DNA of 13,584 nucleotides from assembly GCA_902773035.1 (NCBI GenBank), contig CACYDB010000204.1, positions 1-13,584 on the forward strand. The letters are read 5' to 3'. Within the stretch, counting starts at the first letter, position 1; every line of letters starts with the position of its first letter. Of the stretch, positions 1 through 6,538 are shown piece after piece. Origin of the DNA: an uncultured Ruminococcus sp. (GTDB taxonomy: Bacteria; Bacillota; Clostridia; Oscillospirales; Acutalibacteraceae). The translations under genes and the position numbers were made by a program. Under the pieces are notes generated by a model, which saw nothing but the letters and a program-made list of their open reading frames with translations, was not told where the DNA came from and did not search any database.

Positions 1-45
1 CGTCAAAAAAGCAACCAACCATCAGTTGAGTGGTGTAAAAATCGC

Positions 46-82
46 AAAAAAGCTGCCGCAAAATCTTTCGATCTGCGACAGC
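46..82 (-). terminator. Rho-independent terminator of the DUF218 membrane protein gene
   Basis: Read on the minus strand, this lies 12 bases past the stop codon. GCTGTCGCA pairs with TGCGGCAGC through one G-T wobble. The stem continues inward as GATC/GATT around a GAAA tetraloop, with one bulged T, and is followed by six T residues. The paired arms, GNRA-type loop and T-run make a textbook intrinsic terminator. Positions 1-45 to its left contain no gene that I can recognise. Confidence 0.88.
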
Positions 83-94
83 CCGTTTCTTTTA

Positions 95-1543
95 TTAGAT
101 TATTAAATTCAGCAACAGGAAGAAGCAAATAATTATTAGAATAAATACGAGGTGCTTCCACTTTTTGTCTACAAGCAAGCCCGCAAATTCTCTGAGGAAC
201 GCGTTGGGGAAGAAGTAGAGCTTGGTTTTTGCCGATAAGCCCTTAGCCTCAAAGCCGTTCTTCTTAGCCAGTATATAACCTCTGAAAACGTGGTAGTTAG
301 TGGTCGAGAACGCTATCTTCTTGTTTTCAAAGTCGTCGGCGTGATTTTCTATTACCTTTTTCGAGAGCTTCATATTCTCAAAGGTGTTAACGCTCTTATC
401 CTCACGCGCGATCTGATCCTTTGGAATCCCGAGGCTGAGCAGATAGTTCTCCATAGCCTCACCCTCGGAGATAACCTCATTCGAGCCCTGTCCGCCTGAG
501 GGTACGAATACGGCTTTCTTACCTGTCTTTTCAAGCTGTTTTTTCGCAAACTCAACGGCTCTGTCAACTCTGCCCTTCAGAAGCGGAGTCGGAGTTCCGT
601 CCTTCCTGATAGCGCAGCCGAGGATTATGATGTAGTCGCGGTCGTAAGGCATTTTGTACTTCGTCGCGAGGAATGAGCAGACGACGGTTGACAGAAACAT
701 ACACTCAACATAGCAGATGATGTAGTTGAGCGGCAGGATAAAGGAGTCGTAGAACGGCAGACTCTTTATAAAGGGCAGGAAATACGCTCCCGAGGTCAGC
801 ATAGTTCCGATAAACCACAGCACCGCGAAGATGATCCCGAGCGTGTTTACAGGGCGGTAGCCCTCGTGACGCATAAGCCATATGTTGCTGACAGCCAGCA
901 AAGCTGAGAGGGTGAACATCAGCGGCGTGATCATAAACAGCATAATTATTCCCGCGTCCGATACAAAAAACAGAAAATCCGTGAACGTATATATAACGTT
1001 GTTTATCATTCTGTAAGACGTGTATATGAGCAAAAAGCCTATATAAATACTCAGACCTCCGCAGGCTATCATCGCGTATGAGAAATTGCCCTTTCGGAAA
1101 TAGTCGATAAACATCCACAGCATTACGACTTCGATCATCAGCAGCGCGAAGAGTATCATCAGGATAGTGACGTCAAGTCCGCTGAAGCTTATCCTGCCTC
1201 TTGTCTTTTCGATTATTATATTGAAGTTATTAACCTCCAGCTCATATGTGTCATAACTGTATTCGTTATTGGTGTAGCTTGTACGCAGCTTGATCGTCGT
1301 TGAGCCCTTGCCGACAGCGTCGAGCTCCAGCACGATTTCAGAGCCCTGCTGATGAAGCTGTGAGCATTTGATAACACTCTCGTCCGCAACCTCAACCGAG
1401 TAGGTCGAGGGACTGAAATGCTCCGAAAACTTATTGGTGTGCATTGTGTAGTGACTGCCCGTGAGCATTATGTAGGTGATCGAGAAAATCACGAGCGCTA
1501 TCAGCCCGATATTAAGCGCCAGTATTCTTTTGTTAAGTTTCAT
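95..1543 (-). CDS. Polytopic membrane protein with a DUF218 (YdcF/SanA/ElyC-type) domain
   Basis: 482 residues. A first membrane segment (about 8-28) is followed by a ~90-residue, beta-rich, probably extracytoplasmic region (about 30-120). Five or so hydrophobic spans follow (about 125-148, 156-180, 188-224, 234-258, 268-294), then a DUF218 domain (about 303-450) and a final hydrophobic segment (about 464-482). DUF218 hallmarks are visible: ILGCAIRKDG at 307-316 with the following PLLKGRVDRA, SGGQG at 349-353, EGEAM near 360, EDKSVNTFEN at 381-390 and TTNYHVFR at 414-421. In enterobacteria, family members (SanA, ElyC, YdcF) are linked to envelope integrity and lipid-carrier or peptidoglycan metabolism; the biochemical role here is unknown. 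The start is supported by AGGAGG five bases before the ATG. The gene is monocistronic, with its own promoter and terminator, and is divergent from the ABC operon. The extracytoplasmic beta region placed before the membrane block is less usual than the plain DUF218 layout. Confidence 0.88.
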   Translation of the reverse strand: MKLNKRILALNIGLIALVIFSITYIMLTGSHYTMHTNKFSEHFSPSTYSVEVADESVIKCSQLHQQGSEIVLELDAVGKGSTTIKLRTSYTNNEYSYDTYELEVNNFNIIIEKTRGRISFSGLDVTILMILFALLMIEVVMLWMFIDYFRKGNFSYAMIACGGLSIYIGFLLIYTSYRMINNVIYTFTDFLFFVSDAGIIMLFMITPLMFTLSALLAVSNIWLMRHEGYRPVNTLGIIFAVLWFIGTMLTSGAYFLPFIKSLPFYDSFILPLNYIICYVECMFLSTVVCSFLATKYKMPYDRDYIIILGCAIRKDGTPTPLLKGRVDRAVEFAKKQLEKTGKKAVFVPSGGQGSNEVISEGEAMENYLLSLGIPKDQIAREDKSVNTFENMKLSKKVIENHADDFENKKIAFSTTNYHVFRGYILAKKNGFEAKGLSAKTKLYFFPNAFLREFAGLLVDKKWKHLVFILIIICFFLLLNLII

Positions 1544-1574
1544 AACACCCTCCTGTCAGAATTTTTCAGTATAA

Positions 1575-1603
1575 AATATATCACAAAACGATTGAAATGA
1601 CAA
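1575..1603 (-). promoter_or_regulatory. Sigma-A-type promoter for the DUF218 gene
   Basis: On the minus strand, TTGTCA (plus positions 1598-1603) and TATATT (1575-1580) are separated by exactly 17 bases. Each hexamer matches consensus at five of six bases, and a TG one base upstream of the -10 gives an extended -10 element. It sits about 32 bases upstream of the ATG. This is a sequence match only. Confidence 0.75.
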
Positions 1604-1620
1604 GCATTCATCAAAAAGAA

Positions 1621-1649
1621 TTGCATTTTAAGCTCATTAGTGCTATAAT
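1621..1649 (+). promoter_or_regulatory. Promoter for the ABC transporter operon
   Basis: A perfect -10 TATAAT lies at 1644-1649, preceded by TG one base upstream (extended -10). A weak -35, TTGCAT, lies at 1621-1626 with a 17-base spacer. The ATPase ATG follows 27 bases after the -10, with the ribosome binding site AAGGGAGG at 1664-1671. It is back to back with the minus-strand promoter at 1575-1603, so the 133-bp gap drives both genes. Confidence 0.72.
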
Positions 1650-1676
1650 CTCATAAGATTTATAAGGGAGGCATTT

Positions 1677-2570
1677 ATGGACTACATTCTAACTACCGAA
1701 AATCTTACCAAGACCTACGGCAAGAATGACGCGGCAAAGAATATTAACATTCATATCCGCGAGGGCGAAATCTACGGCCTTATCGGACGCAACGGCGCGG
1801 GAAAAACGACCGTTATGCGTATGATAAGCGGACTTTCACGCCCGACAGACGGAAGCTATACACTCCACGGCGAGCAGAAAATCGGCGTCGGAGTGCTCAT
1901 CGAAAGCCCGGGGATTTACCCGAATATGACGGCTCACGAGAACATCAAGCTCAAGTGCATAGCTATGGACTGCGACGACGACGCTTATATCAAGGAGCTC
2001 CTCGACATCGTCGGGCTCGGCGATACTGGCAAGAAGAAGGCGGGCGAGTTCTCGCTCGGAATGCGTCAGAGGCTCGGAATAGCCCTCGCGCTCGTAGGCG
2101 ACCCGAGGATGATCGTCCTCGACGAGCCTTTCAACGGTCTTGACCCTCAGGGTATCGCCGAAATCAGACTGACGCTTGAAAAGCTCAGGGACGAGAAGGG
2201 CGTTACGATTATGATTTCCAGCCACATTCTCGACGAGCTCGCGAAGCTCGCCGACTCCTACGGAATCATTCACGAGGGCGAGCTGCTCGACGAGTTCAGC
2301 TCAGACGACCTCAGAGAGCGTTGTGAGCAGTATGTCGTGGTCAGAACAGACGACGACGCTAAAGCCTTGGAGCTTATCAAGGCGCAGGGCTTTGACGCGA
2401 CAGCGGATGAACACAGAAATCTTATCCGCGTAGACGACGCCCTGGGCAAGACCTCAGAGCTTAACAAAAAGCTTGTTGAAAGCGGCTTAGGCGTAAGCGA
2501 GATTTTTGCGAAAAATGTAAGTCTTGAGGATTATTACCTCAGTCTGACGGGAGGCGGAAAAGATGAGTAA
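1677..2570 (+). CDS. ABC transporter ATP-binding protein, BcrA/lantibiotic-export type
   Basis: 297 residues, the usual length for single-domain ATPases of the bacitracin/lantibiotic-resistance type. Every core motif is present: Walker A GRNGAGKTT at 37-45, signature FSLGMRQRLG at 125-134, Walker B MIVLDEP at 145-151, D-loop GLDPQG at 154-159 and H-loop SSHIL with His183. The stretch IESPGIYPNMTA (about 75-86), in place of a Q-loop glutamine, is typical of this subfamily. About 90 C-terminal residues follow the nucleotide-binding fold, as in BcrA-like proteins. It should hydrolyse ATP on the cytoplasmic face to power the permease encoded next, whose start overlaps its end by 8 bp. The family commonly exports antimicrobial peptides or provides immunity to them, but nothing here identifies the substrate, and no two-component system or lantibiotic gene is visible nearby. 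Confidence 0.95.
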   Translation: MDYILTTENLTKTYGKNDAAKNINIHIREGEIYGLIGRNGAGKTTVMRMISGLSRPTDGSYTLHGEQKIGVGVLIESPGIYPNMTAHENIKLKCIAMDCDDDAYIKELLDIVGLGDTGKKKAGEFSLGMRQRLGIALALVGDPRMIVLDEPFNGLDPQGIAEIRLTLEKLRDEKGVTIMISSHILDELAKLADSYGIIHEGELLDEFSSDDLRERCEQYVVVRTDDDAKALELIKAQGFDATADEHRNLIRVDDALGKTSELNKKLVESGLGVSEIFAKNVSLEDYYLSLTGGGKDE

Positions 2571-3345
2571 GCTTATAAAAATGGATTTAAGGCGTATGCT
2601 TAACGCCAAGCTGTTCAGGGTGCTGCTGATAATAACCGCTTCACTGAATCTCGTGTTCCTGATAGGCGGAATGATATTTATAAAGATGGTTCCCGAAATA
2701 CAGTCCTCGATGAATATTTCCTTCGCCGACCAGATTTCAGTACCCGTTCAGCTCTCACTGATGTCGATTATGATTTATATGTCGGTCGTAAGCTTTTCCT
2801 ACGCCGACTTCGCGGGAGGATATATCAAGAATCTCGCGGGTCAGGTAGGGGACAGAGGTAAGCTTGTTATCTCCAAGTTTGTCGTTATGGCGATACATAA
2901 TTTTATTTTCCTGTTTGTATGCAGTATTGCGAATATCGTGGCAGCCTTTATTTCTATATTCTTAGGCTCAACGATAGAGTTCGGCGCGGATATACTCCCC
3001 GCGCTGCTGACATTCTTGCTCAAGTGGCTGCTCGTTACAGCCCTCGGCTCGATACTCATATTCATCACAAACGGCATAAGGAGCAAGACCTTCGCCGTTA
3101 TTATGGGAGTAATCTTCGGCGCGGGAGCTCTCAATCTTCTGTATATGGGAGTCAACTTCGGAGTTATGAATGTTCTCAGACTCAAGGAGTTCAACATTTC
3201 CGACTATATGCCCGACCAGCTCGTGTCATCTGTAGACGTCGCGACAAATACGCTCGTCCTCAACGGCGTTATCGCGGCAATTGTGTGCATAGCGCTGTTC
3301 TTAGCGTTGACGTTAAAGCTGTTCAAGAGTAAGGATATTAAATAA
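2563..3345 (+). CDS. ABC-2 type transporter permease, BcrB-like
   Basis: 260 residues with about six hydrophobic spans (about 19-41, 62-80, 103-132, 146-168, 174-197, 231-253), the size and shape of single-subunit ABC-2 permeases that pair with BcrA-type ATPases. FAGGYIKNL at 83-91, just after the second span, resembles the conserved 'G-x-I-K-N' loop of these permeases. It overlaps the ATPase gene by 8 bp, with its own GGGAGG at 2549-2554, so the two are probably translationally coupled. It forms the membrane half of the exporter; the substrate is unknown. The codons for Lys-Leu-Phe at residues 16-18 and 252-254 are embedded in an identical 10-bp sequence, AAGCTGTTCA (2608-2617 and 3316-3325). 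These in-frame repeats explain the relic copy at 6418-6492. Confidence 0.9.
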   Translation: MSKLIKMDLRRMLNAKLFRVLLIITASLNLVFLIGGMIFIKMVPEIQSSMNISFADQISVPVQLSLMSIMIYMSVVSFSYADFAGGYIKNLAGQVGDRGKLVISKFVVMAIHNFIFLFVCSIANIVAAFISIFLGSTIEFGADILPALLTFLLKWLLVTALGSILIFITNGIRSKTFAVIMGVIFGAGALNLLYMGVNFGVMNVLRLKEFNISDYMPDQLVSSVDVATNTLVLNGVIAAIVCIALFLALTLKLFKSKDIK

Positions 3346-3350
3346 ACGAC

Positions 3351-3381
3351 GAGCCGTCGCAGCTGCGACGGCTCATTTTTT
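3351..3381 (+). terminator. Terminator of the ABC operon, probably bidirectional
   Basis: A perfect 10-bp stem GAGCCGTCGC/GCGACGGCTC (3351-3360 and 3365-3374) with an AGCT loop is followed by ATTTTTT. It begins five bases after the permease stop. On the minus strand the same hairpin lies about 17 bases past the stop of the LRR protein gene and is followed by a weaker GTCGTTTATTT tract, so it could serve both convergent genes. A near-identical hairpin occurs at 6498-6527. Confidence 0.9.
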
Positions 3382-3391
3382 GTTTATCAGG

Positions 3392-6268
3392 CTATTTGAT
3401 CCTGAGCTTTATAGTTTTATTGATTGTCTTTGATTTATACTTTGAGTTGCCCTTAGCCTTGATTTGAACTTTGATCTTGTAATTTTCCTTCTTGGCTTTT
3501 TTCCATATCTTGATCGTAAGATTACCCTTTGTATTGATCTTTAAGAATTTCTTAATAATCTTTTTAGCCTTGGTGATTTTAACGCTTACCTTGCCCTGAG
3601 CTTTCTTAATCGTAAGGACTTTAACCTTTTGAGCTTTTTTCTTGAGCTTCTTTAGCTTAACGCTCTTGGTTTTAGCCGTTACTTTAATCGGATTAGCGGC
3701 TTTCTTGGTTACTGTGGGAGAAGTCGGCTGATCGGGAGCGGTTGTCGTTTCGGGAGCGGCGGGCTGAGTCGGAGCTGTCGTACCCTCGGGAGAGGTCGCG
3801 GGCTCGGGATTTGTCGGCGCCTCGGGATCAGTGGACTGCTGAGGGCTCGTAGTTTCCTCGGGGTCTGTGGACTGCTGAGGGCTTGTAGTTACCTCGGGGT
3901 CAGTGGACTGCTGAGGGCTCGTGGTTTCCTCAGGGTCGGTGGACTGCTGAGGGCTCGTAGTTGCCTCGGGGTCTGTGGATTGCTGAGGGCTCGTAGTTTC
4001 CTCGGGGTCGGTGGACTGCTGAGGACTTGTAGTTTCCTCGGGGTCAGGAGTTGTTTCGAGCGTATCGGGCTGACTTTCAGTCGGCTCGCTCGGACTGTAT
4101 GTCGTGTCAGGCTCGGTCGGATTGGGCTCTGTTTCAAATTTTACATCCGCGGTCAGATAGTCTTCATATAGATGTTGTGAGATATGCGCTTTTTTACCGT
4201 TGATTGTAACCTCGGGTGTAACGCCCTTGAAGGTGTAGCCCGTGGCGGGTATTAAAGTGATCATAACGGTGTATTCCGTGTTATACATAAAGGTATCGCC
4301 TTCCTTTATCGCCCCATCCATCAGGCTGTACCAGTTAACGCTTTTAACGGTGACGCCGGTCGGAGCTTCAACGGATTTTACTACCTTCGCTCCCGCTACA
4401 GGCTCGGCTAAATTTGTTATGGCAACGCTTGTAAGAGGCGTTTTCTTCTGGAGGCTTGGGTACTTTAAGTAAACGCGGAGCTTTTTGACCGGATTCTCGC
4501 CCGGTAACTGCTGTACCTCAGCGTCTTTATGGTTTATCTGCGCGGTAACTGTTGTGTAATTGTCCTTGTCAACAGCGAAGTTATAGCCGTCCTTGGCGGT
4601 TACGTTGAAGAACGCGTAATAGGTTTTGCCTTCTTCAAACTTATCGCCGTTTACCATATCGCACTTATCGGTATCGTTCCACCATTCGATTGCGTTATTT
4701 TCAACAGTTACACCCTCGGTGGCTTTGAATGTAAAGATGGCTTCATCGTTGACCTCGGGCTCGTTTATCTGAGTAAATGCCATTGTCCCGAGCTCCTGCT
4801 CGCCTGTTTTATATATTTTTGACGTGACGCAAATATACTTTTTTGGGTCAAGGCCCGTGACTTTGGATGTGTCGACTGCAATGTCGTCGATTGTGCCGGA
4901 GACCTGAACCGTGTCTTCGGCAACGCAGAACACGTGGTAAATATCGGCTTGCAGGAATAACACCAGCTTGTATTCCTTCAGCGGCTTAAAAACATCGGAG
5001 CTTGTCATACGATTCTTGTCGGTGACATTATACCAATACCCGTCGTATTTGGAGTAGCCATCGCCGTATGTAAATACGCTTGTGTTGGGTTTAGCGCCCG
5101 CGACGGGTTCCTCGGCGGTTCTGAGCGTTACGTCATAAAGAATAACGGGATTGTCGGGGTCATAGAGCTTGGGGAAAGTTAAGCTAACGGTAATCTCATC
5201 CTCGGGAGTAAACTGGGCGGCGGTGATTATCGCGTCCTGTCCGTTGATTGTACCTTTAACGGTAGTTTTTCTCTTATCGTCTACCGCGAACTTATAGCCC
5301 TTGTCGGCTTTAAGCGTAAAGGCAACGCTGTATTCTTTAAGATTCTTGAATTTTTTAGTAGCGGAAACAGTTTCGCCGTCGGTTGCGTTAGTCCAGACGG
5401 GCTTAGCGTTCTTTACGGTAAAGCCCTCTGTGGTTGTGTTATATGTAAAGCTCGGGTTTTTGTCGATTTCAGGCTCTACAATATCCGTAAAGTCAACGCT
5501 GGTTATAGGCTTGATATATACAACCGTGATATGATCCTTGTTTTTAGCGTAGGTTTCGCCGACGCTGCCCTCGGTTGTATAAATCGTAAACGCCGCGACA
5601 GGCGAATCTCCTGAGTCGTAACCAAAAGCTTCAAATCCTATTTTTTTAGTTCCCGCGGGAATAAAAACGTCCGTTAACGCTGTTCCGCGAAAAGCGTAGC
5701 TTCCGATTTCGGCTTTAGCGCCGTCGTTAATCGTAACCTCGGCTAATTTAGTACATCTGCTGAAAGCTTCGTCGCCGATTAATTTGATATGGGTAGAGAT
5801 TGAAATACTCTCAAGCGCCGTACAGTTTGAAAACGCCGCCAAATCGATTGTCTCAAGTTCAAACGGAAGATTAATAGTTTTTAAACCCGTACATTCTGAG
5901 AACGCGCTTTTTCCGATATAAGTAAGATTATTAGGCATAGTTACCGACGTCAGATTCTTACACCAGTAAAACGCTCCGTTGCCTATAGTCTTGATTCCGT
6001 TTTCGATAGTAACGGATTTGACGCTTAAACTATTGAAGCTTACGGGACCATCCGTAGCCCACGGCATCTTACCGTTGCCGTCTTTCTCGATAGTCGTACC
6101 TCCGAAGATACGGAGATGACCTGTCGCTGAATCAAACTCATACTGACAGTCGCCTACGGTACCGCTTTTTGAAACCTCGGCGTTAGCGGTAATGGGAGCG
6201 ACCGCAAATACGCTTACGAGCATAAGCAGCGCAAGTATAATACTTAGATATTTCCTGATTGACAACAT
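3392..6268 (-). CDS. Secreted BspA-like leucine-rich-repeat surface protein
   Basis: 958 residues from the chosen start. A signal peptide (MLSIRKYLS then a hydrophobic core, probable cleavage after ANA at residue 30) leads into six ~23-residue BspA/treponemal-type leucine-rich repeats (about 84-235), with recurrent 'IG..AF..C..L..V..P' spacing. Four related ~105-115-residue beta-type domains follow (about 254-368, 377-486, 495-606, 610-712), sharing EP at the start, a central W and a 'Y-x-F' strand. Then comes a Thr/Pro/Glu/Gln linker with six perfect-length 12-residue repeats (about 741-812) and a very lysine-rich beta-type C-terminal domain (about 852-958). The latter is a type common at the ends of Ruminococcus surface proteins. 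BspA LRRs are known for binding host or microbial surfaces; the ligand is unknown. No LPXTG or SLH anchor is seen. The start at 6268 is preferred because GAGGAGG precedes it by six bases; an upstream in-frame ATG at 6292 lacks a site and would put charged residues before the signal peptide. Confidence 0.9.
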   Translation of the reverse strand: MLSIRKYLSIILALLMLVSVFAVAPITANAEVSKSGTVGDCQYEFDSATGHLRIFGGTTIEKDGNGKMPWATDGPVSFNSLSVKSVTIENGIKTIGNGAFYWCKNLTSVTMPNNLTYIGKSAFSECTGLKTINLPFELETIDLAAFSNCTALESISISTHIKLIGDEAFSRCTKLAEVTINDGAKAEIGSYAFRGTALTDVFIPAGTKKIGFEAFGYDSGDSPVAAFTIYTTEGSVGETYAKNKDHITVVYIKPITSVDFTDIVEPEIDKNPSFTYNTTTEGFTVKNAKPVWTNATDGETVSATKKFKNLKEYSVAFTLKADKGYKFAVDDKRKTTVKGTINGQDAIITAAQFTPEDEITVSLTFPKLYDPDNPVILYDVTLRTAEEPVAGAKPNTSVFTYGDGYSKYDGYWYNVTDKNRMTSSDVFKPLKEYKLVLFLQADIYHVFCVAEDTVQVSGTIDDIAVDTSKVTGLDPKKYICVTSKIYKTGEQELGTMAFTQINEPEVNDEAIFTFKATEGVTVENNAIEWWNDTDKCDMVNGDKFEEGKTYYAFFNVTAKDGYNFAVDKDNYTTVTAQINHKDAEVQQLPGENPVKKLRVYLKYPSLQKKTPLTSVAITNLAEPVAGAKVVKSVEAPTGVTVKSVNWYSLMDGAIKEGDTFMYNTEYTVMITLIPATGYTFKGVTPEVTINGKKAHISQHLYEDYLTADVKFETEPNPTEPDTTYSPSEPTESQPDTLETTPDPEETTSPQQSTDPEETTSPQQSTDPEATTSPQQSTDPEETTSPQQSTDPEVTTSPQQSTDPEETTSPQQSTDPEAPTNPEPATSPEGTTAPTQPAAPETTTAPDQPTSPTVTKKAANPIKVTAKTKSVKLKKLKKKAQKVKVLTIKKAQGKVSVKITKAKKIIKKFLKINTKGNLTIKIWKKAKKENYKIKVQIKAKGNSKYKSKTINKTIKLRIK
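3831..4046 (-). repeat. Six tandem 36-bp repeats coding a Thr/Pro/Glu/Gln linker
   Basis: Six head-to-tail 36-bp units begin at 3831, 3867, 3903, 3939, 3975 and 4011, with only a few substitutions each. On the plus strand, most begin GTGGACTGCTGAGGGCTCGT. On the coding strand each encodes one 12-residue unit of the form DPE-x-TTSPQQST, with E, A or V at the variable position. Differences fall mainly at wobble positions or at that one variable residue, so the array is kept in frame as a protein spacer. Confidence 0.95.
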
Positions 6269-6304
6269 AGTATACCTCCTCTTCATATACATCTATGTAC
6301 CTTA

Positions 6305-6333
6305 ATTGTAGAATAATCATATGGCAAAATCAA
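6305..6333 (-). promoter_or_regulatory. Promoter for the BspA-like protein gene
   Basis: On the minus strand, TTGATT (plus 6328-6333, four of six matches) and TACAAT (6305-6310, five of six) have a 17-base spacer, about 36 bases upstream of the chosen ATG at 6268. This places the upstream in-frame ATG at 6292 only about a dozen bases past the -10, further favouring the start at 6268. The -35 overlaps the small palindrome TCAATTGA (6330-6337). Confidence 0.6.
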
Positions 6334-6417
6334 TTGACTTTTTGCAATAAAAATGACAATAGTTTTTGTGAGAACTTACAAAACCACGCATCCCGCGAGC
6401 ATTAATTAACGCGTGAA

Positions 6418-6492
6418 ATGAGTAAGCTGATAAAGATGGATTTAAGGCGTAAGTTGAACGCCGGGCTGTTAATGAGTAAGGATATTAAATAA
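6418..6492 (+). pseudogene. Collapsed relic of a second ABC-2 permease gene (24 codons left)
   Basis: This short open frame begins MSKLIKMDLRRKLNAGLL and ends SKDIK-stop. The first 53 bases match the start of the permease gene (2563-2615) with about seven differences. Positions 6474-6507 match its end and terminator arm (3327-3360) at all 34 bases. The middle 236 codons are absent, and the join falls where the intact gene has its short direct repeats. No ATPase remnant or Shine-Dalgarno sequence precedes it (upstream bases are TTAATTAACGCGTGAA), unlike the intact copy with GGGAGG, so translation is doubtful. It is best read as an in-frame deletion relic of a paralogous permease. A functional 24-residue peptide cannot be excluded, because the frame is still open. 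Confidence 0.8.
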
Positions 6493-6497
6493 ACGAC

Positions 6498-6527
6498 GAG
6501 CCGTCGCGGTAGCGACGGCTCATTTTT
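6498..6527. terminator. Second copy of the permease terminator hairpin, now between convergent units
   Basis: The same 10-bp arms as at 3351-3374, GAGCCGTCGC/GCGACGGCTC (6498-6507 and 6512-6521), enclose a different loop (GGTA) and are followed by ATTTTT on the plus strand. On the minus strand it lies about 18 bases past the stop of the SH3-domain gene and is followed by GTCGTTTATTT, so it probably ends that transcript. The stem is intact although the permease body before it is gone. Confidence 0.82.
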
Positions 6528-6538
6528 CTTGTTATCTT

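Noticed and set aside
1836..2273. Minus-strand open frame of 145 codons in the ATPase gene
   Set aside because: It is a shadow of the ABC ATPase, whose motifs are fully conserved on the plus strand.
3831..4046. Regular ~36-bp repetition resembling a CRISPR array
   Set aside because: The units abut with no unique spacers, lie in frame in the LRR protein, and vary mostly at wobble positions; it is a coding linker. The same holds for 8256-8471.
6334..6363. Plus-strand promoter for the relic (TTGACT, 18-base gap, AATAGT)
   Set aside because: The -35 is good but the -10 is weak and the spacer long; there is no functional gene downstream to support it.
6385..6415. CACGC...GCGTG inverted repeat around TTAATTAA upstream of the relic
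   Set aside because: The arms are only five bases with a ~20-base interval; this is expected by chance and no function is supported.
6418..6492. The 24-codon frame as a genuine small protein or leader peptide
   Set aside because: Both of its ends are pieces of the permease gene, it lacks a ribosome binding site, and the simpler reading is a deletion relic. It is kept as a pseudogene with the small-peptide option noted.
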